A stretch of DNA of 64,000 nt from Rhizobium sp. G21 (GTDB lineage Bacteria; Pseudomonadota; Alphaproteobacteria; Rhizobiales; Rhizobiaceae), in assembly GCF_014158035.1 (NCBI RefSeq), contig NZ_JACFXW010000002.1, forward strand, positions 581,001 to 645,000, in the 5' to 3' direction. Shown piece by piece: positions 51,537-60,713 of this stretch. How positions within the stretch are numbered: position 1 is the first letter of the stretch; each line of letters starts with the position of its first letter. The notes below the pieces were generated by a model, which saw nothing but the letters and a program-made list of their open reading frames with translations, was not told the DNA's origin and searched no databases. The position numbers and the translations under genes were made by a program.

Positions 51537-52327
51537 TCGGCGCGAAGCGTGGTCGTATAGGTGAACCGTTCGGCGGGGAGAACTTGGAAGGCATATTCCA
51601 GGAGCCGCCGCCCTGAGCCGTAATAGCGGCGGGTCACCACCAGCGCTAGATCGCCGACCTTGGCGTCGAGCCGGGCGGCGATCTCTTCGTTGAGCGCCAT
51701 CGGCTTGATATCCTGCTCGATTTCCTGGATTTTCTCGCCGGTATATTGTTCAATGTAGTGAAAGATCGCGCTGCGGGCGATGTCGAGATCCTTGACCGCC
51801 GCCGACAGCCGCGCGTCGACATAGATTTCGTTCCAGGAAAATGGTTTGCTGCGATTTGTGGGATAGCGAATTCCGGCCATATGCAGGAATTTGCGGCCGG
51901 GGCGGCAGCCGAGCTCGACCGCCAGCCTGCCCTGTGCGGAAATTTCTTCCTTGAACGAGATCACGAATTCGGTTTCGGCGGCGATCTCGAACAGTTCGGA
52001 ACGGGACTGGGCGATGAACCGGGCCCGCGCCGGGTTGAACCCCGCTTCGACCCTCGTCCCCACGCCTTTCCGGGCTGAAAGACGACCCTGATTGCGCAGC
52101 ATGCCGATCGCCTGGCGGATGGTCTGGCGGCTGACGCCGAGCGTTTCCGCCATCTCCTTTTCGGTCGGCAGCAGCGAGCCGACCGGATAGTCGCCATTGT
52201 TGATCTTGCCCTCGATGTGGCGGACGACCTGAAGATAAAGCGGCGCGGTGTCGAGTTTCGGCTTCCAGCCTTTCGCCGCGGTCATGTCTTCGTTTTGGTG
52301 GTCGCCAAGCGTGGGTGTCGAGATCAT
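51530..52327 (-). CDS. GntR-family regulator with UTRA domain (HutC-like)
   Basis: 265 residues. Winged helix: DTAPLYLQVVRHIEGKINNG, DYPVGSLLPTEKEMAETLGV, SRQTIRQAIGMLRNQGRLSA, then the UTRA effector domain (GRKFLHMAGIRYPTNRSKPF, FHYIEQYTGEKIQEIEQDIK, LLEYAFQVLPAERFTYTTTL). This matches the HutC/PhnF group. It stands alone, converging on the SBF transporter, so its target is not evident. ATG 52285 (MTAAKGWKPKL) could be the true start. Confidence 0.9.
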   Translation of the reverse strand: MISTPTLGDHQNEDMTAAKGWKPKLDTAPLYLQVVRHIEGKINNGDYPVGSLLPTEKEMAETLGVSRQTIRQAIGMLRNQGRLSARKGVGTRVEAGFNPARARFIAQSRSELFEIAAETEFVISFKEEISAQGRLAVELGCRPGRKFLHMAGIRYPTNRSKPFSWNEIYVDARLSAAVKDLDIARSAIFHYIEQYTGEKIQEIEQDIKPMALNEEIAARLDAKVGDLALVVTRRYYGSGRRLLEYAFQVLPAERFTYTTTLRAEN

Positions 52328-52418
52328 GGGACGAATATGCCTTGTGCGCGGCCTTTCAATCCTCTTTTTGCGGAGATTGCAAATGGAATCATCACGACGC
52401 GGGCATACGATGTCGCGC

Positions 52419-53117
52419 TCAGGCGGAGCCCTCGTCGCTGTCCCCGCGTCGGGTTACGACAATGGCGCCGACGATGGTCAAGGCGGCCATCGCAAACCAG
52501 GTCAGAGCATATTGGAGATGGTGGTTGGAAAAGGCGACGACCGTCAATCCGGTCACCGGATAGGCGTTCGCCGCGCCCTTGGCGGCAGCCTCGACATCGA
52601 TGAAAAATGGCGCGACGGACGACAGGCCGCGCGCGCGGGCGATTTCCACGACATCGCGGGAGAACCAGCGTCCGGCCGCCGGATCGTTGTCGCGCAGGAA
52701 GCCGCCTTTCGGCTCGGTCAACCGCAGAAGCCCGGTCACGCTGATTGCGCCCGACGGCGCGGCGTAGGCGGTCTGGTCTTTCAGATCCTGCGGAATGAAG
52801 CCGCGGTTCACGAGGATCACGCGGCCCTCCTCGCTCGTCATCGGCGTCATCACCCAGAAACCGGGCCCGAGTTTCGTCACCGCCTGGGTCAGCGTATCGG
52901 CGTCGGCGATATAGGTTCCGGCGATCCGGATGCGGCGATATTCGTCGTCGCCTGTCGCCGTCTCAGGCGGGGCGACGGGGGCGGCATGGATGCGGGCGTC
53001 GACGCGGGCGATGAGATCCTGTTTCCATTGCAGCCGTTCGATCTGCCAGACGCCGAGGCCGACGAAGGTCAGGAAGGCGAGGCCCAGCAGGCCGAGAAGC
53101 AGAATGCGCTTGGTCAT
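52419..53117 (-). CDS. SURF1 family cytochrome oxidase assembly protein
   Basis: 232 residues. Membrane protein with an N-terminal helix (ILLLGLLGLAFLTFVGLGVW) and a C-terminal helix (LTWFAMAALTIVGAIVVTRR) around a soluble domain; FLTFVGLGVWQIERLQWKQD is the family's opening and VVAFSNHHLQYALTWFAMAA its end. SURF1 assists heme a/o insertion into oxidase subunit I. It follows the cyo genes, separated by an intrinsic terminator. Confidence 0.93.
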   Translation of the reverse strand: MTKRILLLGLLGLAFLTFVGLGVWQIERLQWKQDLIARVDARIHAAPVAPPETATGDDEYRRIRIAGTYIADADTLTQAVTKLGPGFWVMTPMTSEEGRVILVNRGFIPQDLKDQTAYAAPSGAISVTGLLRLTEPKGGFLRDNDPAAGRWFSRDVVEIARARGLSSVAPFFIDVEAAAKGAANAYPVTGLTVVAFSNHHLQYALTWFAMAALTIVGAIVVTRRGDSDEGSA

Positions 53118-53132
53118 GTCGTCTCTCCAAAC

Positions 53133-53164
53133 AAAAAGCCGCGGCGCAAGAGTGAGCCGCGGCT
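53133..53164 (-). terminator. Terminator between cyoD and SURF1
   Basis: Minus strand: AGCCGCGG pairs with CCGCGGCT (8 base pairs, 12-base loop), followed by TTTTGTTTG. It sits 35 bases after cyoD and 16 bases before the SURF1 ATG, so SURF1 is probably made at lower level or from its own promoter. Confidence 0.8.
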
Positions 53165-53198
53165 TCGCTGAGCTTATACGCCCGATGTCGCGGCCCGA

Positions 53199-53603
53199 TT
53201 ATGGGACGTTGCGCATCATGTCCGGCGACATCGGCATCATATTGGTGTTGAGGTGATGCATGACCCAGAGCGACCCGGTCAGTGCGATCACCACCAGCAG
53301 CAGGGTGAAGACGAGCGCCATAAAGGTCCAGCCGCCTTCCGACTTCAGGTTCATATGCAGGAAGTAGATCATGTGGACGACGATCTGCACGACGGCGAAG
53401 CCCATGATCACCAGTCCGGCGGCGAGCTTGTTGTCGCCGAACACATCAGCCATCACCACATAGAACGGGATCGCGGTGAGGATGACCGACAGCACGAAGC
53501 CCGTCATATAGCTCTTGAACGTGCCATGCGAGGCCTCATGCCCATGGCTATGGGCATGGTGGGCTTCCATGGCGTCTTCATGTCCGTGAGAATGCGCGCT
53601 CAT
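53199..53603 (-). CDS. cyoD: Cytochrome o ubiquinol oxidase subunit IV
   Basis: 134 residues, three hydrophobic helices (YMTGFVLSVILTAIPFYVVM, GLVIMGFAVVQIVVHMIYFL, TFMALVFTLLLVVIALTGSL). The N-terminus is His-rich (HSHGHEDAMEAHHAHSHGHE), common in alphaproteobacterial homologues. Start ATG 53603 overlaps the cyoC stop by four bases. It is a small structural subunit of the bo3 quinol oxidase in the cytoplasmic membrane. Confidence 0.94.
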   Translation of the reverse strand: MSAHSHGHEDAMEAHHAHSHGHEASHGTFKSYMTGFVLSVILTAIPFYVVMADVFGDNKLAAGLVIMGFAVVQIVVHMIYFLHMNLKSEGGWTFMALVFTLLLVVIALTGSLWVMHHLNTNMMPMSPDMMRNVP

Positions 53604-54220
53604 CCGATGACTCCGATCAGGTAAACGAGAGAGAAGACGCCGATCCAGACGACGTCGAGGAAGTGCCAGAACATCGACAGGCACATCAGGCGACGCTTGT
53701 TCTCATGGATCAGGCCATGCATCGACACCTGCACCATCAGCGTGATCAGCCAGATGATGCCGAAGGTCACGTGCAGACCATGGGTGCCGACCAGCGTGAA
53801 AAAGGCCGACAGGAAGGCGCTGCGCTGTGGGCCTGCGCCCTCATGGATCAGATGGTGGAACTCATAGAGTTCGAGACCCAGAAACGCCGCGCCGAACAGA
53901 CCGGTAATTCCAAGCCAGAGCAGCGTGCCGCTCTTGTCGCCCTTTTCCATCCGGAGCATGGCGAAGCCATAGGTGATGGAGGAGAACAGCAGCATGGCGG
54001 TGTTGATCGCCACCAGCGGCAGGTCGAACAGATCCGCAGGCGACGGGCCGGCCGCATAATTGCGGCCGAGCACGGCATAGGTCGCGAACAGGATCGCGAA
54101 GATGAGGCAGTCGCTCATCAGGTAGAGCCAGAAGCCCAGATTGGTGCTGTTCTCCGGATGGTGATCTTCCGTCAGGTAGAACTGCGGCTTGTCGGTCGAG
54201 GTTTGAGGATGCGCGCTCAT
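53600..54220 (-). CDS. cyoC: Cytochrome o ubiquinol oxidase subunit III
   Basis: 206 residues with five hydrophobic helices (LGFWLYLMSDCLIFAILFAT, LLFSSITYGFAMLRMEKGDK and others), typical of subunit III. Two bases separate it from cyoB and four bases overlap cyoD. It has no metal or heme; it stabilises subunit I. Confidence 0.95.
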   Translation of the reverse strand: MSAHPQTSTDKPQFYLTEDHHPENSTNLGFWLYLMSDCLIFAILFATYAVLGRNYAAGPSPADLFDLPLVAINTAMLLFSSITYGFAMLRMEKGDKSGTLLWLGITGLFGAAFLGLELYEFHHLIHEGAGPQRSAFLSAFFTLVGTHGLHVTFGIIWLITLMVQVSMHGLIHENKRRLMCLSMFWHFLDVVWIGVFSLVYLIGVIG

Positions 54221-54222
54221 GA

Positions 54223-56226
54223 TTACCCCTTGGCGGCCAGAAGCGCGGTGCGCTTGGCTTCGGTGTCGATCACTTCATCGGCGGGGATGTAGTAATCGCG
54301 CTTGTAGTTGAAGGTGTGGCCGATCGACACCGCGAGGATGGCGATGAAGGACACGGCCGCGAGCCACCAGATGTACCAGATCAGGGCGAAGGCGAGGACG
54401 ACGCTCAAACCGCCGAGAATGACGCCCGTGCCGGTGTTCTTCGGCATGTGGATCGGCTTGAAGCCTTCCAGCGGACGGCTGTAGCCGCGGCTCTTCATGT
54501 CATACCAGGCGTCGCTGTCATGCACGACCGGCGTGAAGGCGAAGTTGTAGTCCGGCGGCGGCGACGAGGTCGACCATTCGAGCGTGCGGCCGTTCCAGGG
54601 ATCGCCCGTCACGTCGCGCAGTTCTTCGCGCTTGAAGAAGGACACGACCAACTGGATCACGAAGCAGCCGATGCCGGCGGCGATCAGCACCGCGCCGAAG
54701 GCGGCGATCACGAACCAGATCTGCAATGAGGGATCCTCGAACTGGCTGAGGCGGCGGGTGACGCCCATCAGGCCGAGCACATAGAGCGGCATGAAGGCGA
54801 AATAGAAGCCGATGAGCCAGAACCAGAAGGACAGCTTGCCCCAGAACGGATCGAGCTTGAAGCCGAAGGCTTTCGGGAACCAGAAGTTCACGCCGGCGAG
54901 CAGGCCGAACACCACGCCGCCGATGATCACATTGTGGAAGTGCGCGATCAGGAACAGCGAGTTGTGCAGCACGAAGTCGGCCGGAGGAACCGCGAGCAGA
55001 ACGCCGGTCATGCCGCCGATGACGAAGGTCACCATGAAGCCGAGCGTCCAGTACATCGGCACTTCGAAGCGAATGCGGCCGCGATACATGGTGAACAACC
55101 AGTTGAATATCTTCGCGCCCGTCGGGATCGAGATGATCATCGTGGTGATGCCGAAGAACGAATTCACGCTCGCGCCGGCGCCCATGGTGAAGAAGTGATG
55201 CAGCCAGACGAGATAGCTGAGGATGGTGATGACGACGGTGGCGTAGACCATCGAGGCGTAGCCGAACAGGCGCTTGCCGGAGAAGGTCGAGACGACTTCC
55301 GAAAAGATGCCGAAGGCGGGCAGGATCAGGATGTAGACTTCGGGGTGGCCCCAGATCCAGATGAGGTTGACATACATCATCGGATTGCCGCCGAGGTCGT
55401 TGGTGAAGAAGTTCGTGCCAACGTAACGGTCGAGCGACAGCAGAGCGAGGGTGGCCGTCAGGATGGGGAAGGTCGCGACGATCAGGATGTTGGTGCAGAG
55501 CGAGGTCCAGGTGAAGACGGGCATCTTCATCATGGTCATGCCCGGCGCGCGCATCTTGACGATGGTGGCGATCAGGTTGATGCCCGACAGCGTCGTGCCC
55601 ACGCCCGCCACCTGCAGGCCCCAGATATAATAGTCGACGCCTACGCCGGGACTGTAATCGGCTCCCGACAGCGGCGGATAGGCCAGCCAGCCGGTGCGCG
55701 CGAATTCGCCGACGAATAGCGAGATCATGATGATCGCCGCGCCCGCCGCCGTCATCCAGAAGGAGAAGTTATTGAGGAACGGGAAGGAGACGTCGCGCGC
55801 GCCGATCTGCAAGGGCACGACGAGGTTCATAAGGCCGGTCACGAAGGGCATGGCCATGAAGAAGATCATGATCACGCCATGGGCGGTGAAGACCTGGTCG
55901 TAGTGATGCGGCGGCAGGAAGCCCTCATTGCCGTTGAAGGCGATGGCCTGCTGGCCGCGCATCATCAGCGCGTCGGCGAAACCGCGCAGCAGCATGACAA
56001 GCGCCAGGATCACATACATGATGCCGATCTTCTTGTGGTCGACGGATGTCAGCCAGTCGCGCCACAGCAAGCCCCAGACCTTGAAATAGGTCAGGAGGGC
56101 GAACAGCGCGACGCCGCCCACGGCGACGCCGGCGAAGGTCATGACGAGGATCGGCTCGTGATACGGGATCGCGTCCAGCGTCAGCCGGCCGAAGATGAGT
56201 TTCAGGAATTCAGGATCGGAAAACAT
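54223..56226 (-). CDS. cyoB: Cytochrome o ubiquinol oxidase subunit I
   Basis: 667 residues, about 15 membrane helices; carries heme b, heme o3 and copper B. Ligand regions visible: TAHGVIMIFFMAMPFVTGLM (His of the low-spin heme), IWGHPEVYILILPAFGIFSE with the His-Pro-Glu-Val-Tyr cross-linked His/Tyr, VWLHHFFTMGAG (the CuB His-His pair), and LFLIAHFHNVIIGGVVFG (His-Phe-His for hemes o3 and b). It oxidises ubiquinol, reduces O2 to water and pumps protons. It is the core of the oxidase. Confidence 0.97.
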   Translation of the reverse strand: MFSDPEFLKLIFGRLTLDAIPYHEPILVMTFAGVAVGGVALFALLTYFKVWGLLWRDWLTSVDHKKIGIMYVILALVMLLRGFADALMMRGQQAIAFNGNEGFLPPHHYDQVFTAHGVIMIFFMAMPFVTGLMNLVVPLQIGARDVSFPFLNNFSFWMTAAGAAIIMISLFVGEFARTGWLAYPPLSGADYSPGVGVDYYIWGLQVAGVGTTLSGINLIATIVKMRAPGMTMMKMPVFTWTSLCTNILIVATFPILTATLALLSLDRYVGTNFFTNDLGGNPMMYVNLIWIWGHPEVYILILPAFGIFSEVVSTFSGKRLFGYASMVYATVVITILSYLVWLHHFFTMGAGASVNSFFGITTMIISIPTGAKIFNWLFTMYRGRIRFEVPMYWTLGFMVTFVIGGMTGVLLAVPPADFVLHNSLFLIAHFHNVIIGGVVFGLLAGVNFWFPKAFGFKLDPFWGKLSFWFWLIGFYFAFMPLYVLGLMGVTRRLSQFEDPSLQIWFVIAAFGAVLIAAGIGCFVIQLVVSFFKREELRDVTGDPWNGRTLEWSTSSPPPDYNFAFTPVVHDSDAWYDMKSRGYSRPLEGFKPIHMPKNTGTGVILGGLSVVLAFALIWYIWWLAAVSFIAILAVSIGHTFNYKRDYYIPADEVIDTEAKRTALLAAKG

Positions 56227-56269
56227 GGATGTCTCGTCCGTTCATCGAATGGGGCGCTGAGACGCCGTG

Positions 56270-57478
56270 TCAAGGATTGATCTGCGCGGGCGCAGGATCG
56301 TTGCTTTGCGGCTGGGCCCCGTCTGGCGCGCCTTGGGAGGGAGCGGCTTCGGCGGGCGCCGGCTCGGGTGCGCCGGTTGCCGTTCCCTCGGGCGCTTCCT
56401 CGGACTTGGCCGGATTGCCGGTGGCGGGAAAGGTCGGGTTCAGGCCGTTGAGCGCTTCGGCGTCCTTGTGGGGTCCTTGCGTATAGTGGAACTTCTCATA
56501 GAAATCGGTGTAGCGATTGTCGTAGCGCAGCTGGTCGCGGGAGACTTCGGGCTCCTTGCCGCCGCCGCCCATGCGGTCGATATGCATGACTTCGTCGACG
56601 CAGACCGAGCCGGGCGCGGTGCAGAGATTGACGATGCGGTGGAAGAGATCCGGCTGGAAACCGGCGTAATAGGTCGGCGGCACCTTCTCGCTCGGCTTTT
56701 CGAGTTTGAAATAGGCGTCCATGTTCAGCATGGTTCCGCGCGACTTGACGGTCGCGACCCACTGGTCGAAGCCGTCTTGGCCGAGCGCATGGAACTTGAA
56801 GCGCATATGCGAGAAGCCCGAGCCGGAGTAATTGGCGGAGAAGCCTTCGAAAACGCCTTCCTTGTTGATGACGGCGTGCAGTTTGGTCTGCATGCCCGGC
56901 ATCGCATAGATCTGGCCGGCGAGCGCCGGGATGTAGAAGGAGTTCATGACCGAGGTGCCGGTGATCGTGAAGGTGATCGGCCGGTCGATCGGGGCCGCCA
57001 TTTCATTGACGGTTGCGACGCCCTGTTCCGGATAGAAGAACAGCCATTTCCAGTCCAGCGCGACGACCTGCACTTCGAGGGGCTTGACGTCGGCCGGCAC
57101 CGGCCGGCTGGCGTCGATGCGGTCGAGGGGGCGGTAGGGGTCGAGCTTGTGGGTCGAGATCCAGGTGATGGCGCCGAGCGCGATGATGATCATCAGCGGC
57201 GCGGCCCAGATCACCACTTCCAGCCGCATCGAGTGATGCCAATCGGGGGCGTAGACGGCCTTTTCATTGCTTCGGCGATAATGCCAGGCGAAATAGAGCG
57301 TCAGGATGATCACCGGAATGATGATCAGAAGCATCAACCCGGTCGACACCAGGATCAGATCCCGCTGCTGCATGGCGATATCGCCCGAAGGAGACATGAC
57401 GACCATGTCGCATCCTGCCAAAGCGAGAAGCATTGTCAGACCAAGGAGATGACAGGAAAACTTCAGCAGTTTTTGCAC
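56270..57478 (-). CDS. cyoA: Cytochrome o ubiquinol oxidase subunit II
   Basis: 402 residues, first gene of the cyo operon. A lipoprotein signal ends in LLALAG-C (residues 18-23 region); two membrane helices follow (LILVSTGLMLLIIIPVIILT). The periplasmic cupredoxin domain (ALDWKWLFFYPEQGVATVNE, FYIPALAGQIYAMPGMQTKL) lacks the paired cysteines of a CuA site, confirming a quinol rather than cytochrome c oxidase. The last 50 residues form a Pro/Ala/Glu-rich tail (GAPEPAPAEAAPSQGAPDGA), longer than in E. coli and probably disordered. Confidence 0.95.
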   Translation of the reverse strand: MQKLLKFSCHLLGLTMLLALAGCDMVVMSPSGDIAMQQRDLILVSTGLMLLIIIPVIILTLYFAWHYRRSNEKAVYAPDWHHSMRLEVVIWAAPLMIIIALGAITWISTHKLDPYRPLDRIDASRPVPADVKPLEVQVVALDWKWLFFYPEQGVATVNEMAAPIDRPITFTITGTSVMNSFYIPALAGQIYAMPGMQTKLHAVINKEGVFEGFSANYSGSGFSHMRFKFHALGQDGFDQWVATVKSRGTMLNMDAYFKLEKPSEKVPPTYYAGFQPDLFHRIVNLCTAPGSVCVDEVMHIDRMGGGGKEPEVSRDQLRYDNRYTDFYEKFHYTQGPHKDAEALNGLNPTFPATGNPAKSEEAPEGTATGAPEPAPAEAAPSQGAPDGAQPQSNDPAPAQINP

Positions 57479-57845
57479 GTCTCTCGAACCTCTTTGATTT
57501 ATGTCAAGCCGCGCCTAAACCACACGAGACGTTAACAAAATGCGGTGTCTTGTCGCATTGCGGAAGAAATATCGCGCTGCGGCAAACTGCAATATTCTAA
57601 CATTGCGCGAGATGGCCAATCAGGGGCGCCGAAGCTGTATTTTTGAAACCCGGATGACAATCGTCAAACGATGAGGGAAAAGCGCCGCCATTCCCGTGAG
57701 ATAGATGGCGCTGGAACGGCGCATCTTTTCACCCGCTAATGCAATCGCAAGTGAACTTTTTGAACTTTTGGGCCTTGATATCGCTGTGAACTTGATCATG
57801 ATCATCTCGGGACGCTTTGTCACAGGAGCGTAGGAGGAGAGAAAA
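57479..57845. other. Divergent intergenic region between cyoA and the MFS gene
   Basis: 367 bases without a gene. It holds the cyo promoter region to the left, including a short inverted repeat AATGCG-N9-CGCATT (57539-57559) close to cyoA, an FNR-type box to the right (57792), and the AGGAGGAGAG ribosome site for the MFS gene. I see no confident -35/-10 pair. Confidence 0.45.
57792..57805. promoter_or_regulatory. FNR/FixK-type box
   Basis: TTGATCATGATCAT matches the FNR/FixK consensus TTGAT-N4-ATCAA in 9 of 10 positions; its inner TGATCATGATCA is a perfect palindrome. It is 41 bases upstream of the MFS ATG and 314 bases from cyoA. An oxygen-responsive regulator could act on either side, so the direction is unsettled. 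Confidence 0.55.
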
Positions 57846-59198
57846 ATGAACACAGCAACCCATTATGACGGTCCTTCGTCATCGGCGCTCGAACGCGACG
57901 CCCGGCACATCCATGACGACAAGCCGGTGTCGCCCGGGAGCATCGCACTGGGCGTGATTCTCGGGCGCATGTCCGAATTCTTCGATTTCTTCGTCTATGG
58001 TCTAGCATCGGTGCTGGTCTTCCCGCAGGTGTTCTTTCCCTTCGCGCCCGACCGGCTCACGGGCACGCTCTATTCTTTCGCGATCTTCTCGCTCGCCTTC
58101 ATCGCCCGTCCCGTCGGCTCGGTGATCTTCCAGGCGATCGACCGTCGCTATGGACGGGGCACCAAATTGACGATCGCACTCTTTATCCTCGGCGGCTCGA
58201 CGGCATCCATCGCTTTCCTTCCCGGCTATGAATCGATCGGCGTCGCGTCGATCTATCTGCTTGCGCTGTTCCGGCTGGGTCAGGGCTTCGCGCTCGGCGG
58301 CGCTTGGGACGGTCTGGCCTCGCTGCTCGCGCTCAATGCGCCGGAGAACAAGCGCGGCTGGTACGCGATGGTGCCGCAGCTCGGCGCCCCGATCGGGTTT
58401 GCGCTGGCGAGCGCGCTGTTCGGCTTTTTCGTCGCCAATCTCGCCTCGGCGGATTTCCTGAGCTGGGGCTGGCGCTACCCGTTCTTTGTGGCTTTCGCCA
58501 TCAACGTCGTAGCGCTGTTCGCACGCCTCCGGATTGTCATGACGCAGGAATTCGGCGATCTGCTCGAAGAGAACGAATTGAGCGCGGCGCCCATCAAGGA
58601 CGTGCTGCGTCTGCATGGCCGCGACATCCTGATCGGCGCCTTCGTCCCGCTGGCGAGCTTCGCGATGTTCCATCTCGTGACGATCTTCCCGCTCAGCTGG
58701 ATGAATCTCTATGGCGAACAGTCGATTTCCGATTTTCTCTGGGTGCAGGTGATCGGCGCCGCCGTCGGCGTGCTCACCGTCATCGCCTCCGGCCTGTTGG
58801 CCGACCAGATCGGCCGCCGCAGCCAGCTCGGCATCGCCGCCGTGATCATCGCCGCCTTTTCGTTCCTCGGCCCCAAGCTGCTCGGCAGCGGTTCAGCCGG
58901 CCATGACGCCTTCGTCATCATCGGCTTCGGCGTGCTCGGCCTGTCGTTCGGACAGTCGACGGGGTCGGTGTCGTCGCGCTTCTCGCGCGGTTACCGCTAT
59001 ACCGGCGCAGCCTTCACCTCCGACCTCGCCTGGCTGGTCGGAGCAGGTTTCGCACCGCTCGTGGCCCTCAGCCTCGCGGCCAATTATGGATTGGAATTCG
59101 TGGGCTACTATCTGCTGTCGGGCGCCCTCTGCACGTTGATCGCGCTCTATTTCAACAAACTGATCGAGCCGGCCGACCGGCAGCGCAAGGCGCGGTGA
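57846..59198 (+). CDS. MFS transporter (metabolite:H+ symporter type)
   Basis: 450 residues with twelve hydrophobic segments. Motifs of the metabolite:H+ symporter branch: GVILGRMSEFFDFFVYGLAS at the start, IARPVGSVIFQAIDRRYGRG (motif A) and ALFRLGQGFALGGAWDGLAS (motif B). Start ATG 57846 follows AGGAGGAGAG. It diverges from cyoA; MFS genes of this type lie next to cyo operons in several alphaproteobacteria. Substrate is probably a small carboxylate, not resolvable here. Confidence 0.9.
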   Translation: MNTATHYDGPSSSALERDARHIHDDKPVSPGSIALGVILGRMSEFFDFFVYGLASVLVFPQVFFPFAPDRLTGTLYSFAIFSLAFIARPVGSVIFQAIDRRYGRGTKLTIALFILGGSTASIAFLPGYESIGVASIYLLALFRLGQGFALGGAWDGLASLLALNAPENKRGWYAMVPQLGAPIGFALASALFGFFVANLASADFLSWGWRYPFFVAFAINVVALFARLRIVMTQEFGDLLEENELSAAPIKDVLRLHGRDILIGAFVPLASFAMFHLVTIFPLSWMNLYGEQSISDFLWVQVIGAAVGVLTVIASGLLADQIGRRSQLGIAAVIIAAFSFLGPKLLGSGSAGHDAFVIIGFGVLGLSFGQSTGSVSSRFSRGYRYTGAAFTSDLAWLVGAGFAPLVALSLAANYGLEFVGYYLLSGALCTLIALYFNKLIEPADRQRKAR

Positions 59199-59213
59199 CC
59201 ACAGACGAATGCG

Positions 59214-59238
59214 CCGGCCGCCCTCGGGCGGCCGGTTT
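59214..59238 (+). terminator. Intrinsic terminator after MFS gene
   Basis: CCGGCCGCCC-TC-GGGCGGCCGG, a perfect 10-base-pair stem, followed by TTT, 16 bases after the MFS stop and just before the converging DUF3429 stop. Confidence 0.75.
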
Positions 59239-59241
59239 CGT

Positions 59242-59676
59242 TCAGGCCACCAGCGCCATCAGTCCGTAAGAGGCGATGACGATGGCGCTGATATTGCGGC
59301 GAAGCATGAAATACCACTCCGGCTGGGCCGAGGCCTTCCGGATCCGCCAGTCTAGACCGAGCAGCAGCGCGAAGGCTCCGGCTTGCAGGGCCAGGCCGAA
59401 CCCGAGCGGCCCCGGCACGATGAGCGCAGCCCAGGCGACGAGCGCTGCGACATTGCTGAGCGCCAGCAGCTTTCGCGTCTCCACATCCGTCATTTGCGCC
59501 TGCGACCAGATCGTCCCGCCCATGAAGCCGGCTATGACTGCGCCATAGGCGATGAAGGCGTTGACAGCCCAATCCTTCTCGAAACCCGCCGCCGCCATGA
59601 CAGCGAGCCCGACAAAGGGAATCCCGCCGCTATAGGTGAGCGCCTGCGTCAGCCGCTTCTCGCCATACATGGTCAT
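59242..59676 (-). CDS. DUF3429 family membrane protein
   Basis: 144 residues with four hydrophobic helices (IPFVGLAVMAAAGFEKDWAV, NAFIAYGAVIAGFMGGTIWS, LLALSNVAALVAWAALIVPG), family PF11911. The start ATG 59676 (MTMYGEKRLTQAL) has GGGAGAAAC upstream; the longer frame to 59925 is inside the next gene. Its start overlaps the stop of the renalase-like gene, so the two form an operon. Function unknown. Confidence 0.85.
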   Translation of the reverse strand: MTMYGEKRLTQALTYSGGIPFVGLAVMAAAGFEKDWAVNAFIAYGAVIAGFMGGTIWSQAQMTDVETRKLLALSNVAALVAWAALIVPGPLGFGLALQAGAFALLLGLDWRIRKASAQPEWYFMLRRNISAIVIASYGLMALVA

Positions 59677-60659
59677 GTTTCTCCCAAGTGTTTTGCGATC
59701 GCCTGCGACAGGCTGCTTGCGCTCTGGAAGGCGCATTCGACGCGACCGCCGAGGCACCAGTCGCCCGCGGCGGCCAATCCGAGCCCGGCATCGATTAGAA
59801 ACGGCGCGCCGAGCGGCGTCTCGACATTGGCGAAGCGCCAGCGATGCAGATCGCGATGCGGGGCGTTTGAAAAATCCTCTCCCGTGAGTTCCACCACTCC
59901 AGCGAGGAGTTCTTTCTCGATCCAATCGCGGTCGTTTTCCATATGCGTGTCGGCCCAGTCATTGCGGCTATGGACGACCAAGCAGGGCGGACCGTCGCGG
60001 CCGGGCTTGGAACTGTTGAGCGCGATCCAGCCGACAACGGGATGATGGGCGCGGATCGCCTCGGCGTTCAGCTCGGGCGCGCGATCGAGGCCGATCATCA
60101 GCGTGAAGCATCCGCTCATGCGGACCTGAGCGAGTCGGGCGCCGGCGGAGAATTCCGATGGCATCAACCGGGCGGTCTGCGGTGCGGGCGCGGTCGAGAT
60201 CACCCAGTCGAAGACGCCGAGCGCGGCGCCAGCCTTGTCGACCAGCAGCCAGCGCCGATCGTCTGGTTGTATCGCCGAGATCTCCGTCTCGAGTGTGATG
60301 TTCAAACCCCGGCCGAGCCTGCGGGCCATTCCGTTCATGCCGGGCGTCCCGACATAGCGCGCTTCGGACGAAACGGGCGCGCCCGGCCGGCGATCGTCGA
60401 TCATGACGGGCCACATCGCAGTCGCGCCCAGGCGCGTCATCTCGGCGGTCAACGACAGGAAGGCGGGATCGCGCGCGGTGAAATATTGCGCGCCGTGATC
60501 GAAGCGATGGTCGCCGCGGCGCCGTTCGGCCATACGGCCGCCGAGGCCCCTGCTCTTCTCGAATAGCGTGACGTCTGCGACGCTTTGAAGCCGGCTGGCC
60601 AGAGTGAGACCAGCAAGGCCCGCGCCTATCACGGCGATCTTTGTATCCATGAATGTCAT
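59673..60659 (-). CDS. FAD-dependent amine oxidase-like protein (renalase-like)
   Basis: 328 residues. FAD motif KIAVIGAGLAGLTLASRLQS at residues 7-26, then FEKSRGLGGRMAERRRGDHR and FDHGAQYFTARDPAFL, the pattern of renalase-like NAD(P)-binding flavoproteins. The C-terminal FAD contact AAAGDWCLGGRVECAFQSAS is present. Bacterial renalases oxidise isomeric forms of NAD(P)H that are metabolic dead ends; this gene may do likewise. It overlaps DUF3429 by four bases. ATG 60650 is an alternative start. Confidence 0.85.
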   Translation of the reverse strand: MTFMDTKIAVIGAGLAGLTLASRLQSVADVTLFEKSRGLGGRMAERRRGDHRFDHGAQYFTARDPAFLSLTAEMTRLGATAMWPVMIDDRRPGAPVSSEARYVGTPGMNGMARRLGRGLNITLETEISAIQPDDRRWLLVDKAGAALGVFDWVISTAPAPQTARLMPSEFSAGARLAQVRMSGCFTLMIGLDRAPELNAEAIRAHHPVVGWIALNSSKPGRDGPPCLVVHSRNDWADTHMENDRDWIEKELLAGVVELTGEDFSNAPHRDLHRWRFANVETPLGAPFLIDAGLGLAAAGDWCLGGRVECAFQSASSLSQAIAKHLGET

Positions 60660-60713
60660 TCTCCGCCGCGCGGCCGCAGTTTGTTGTTTCTACGTGGTGG
60701 ACGGAGCCGAGGA

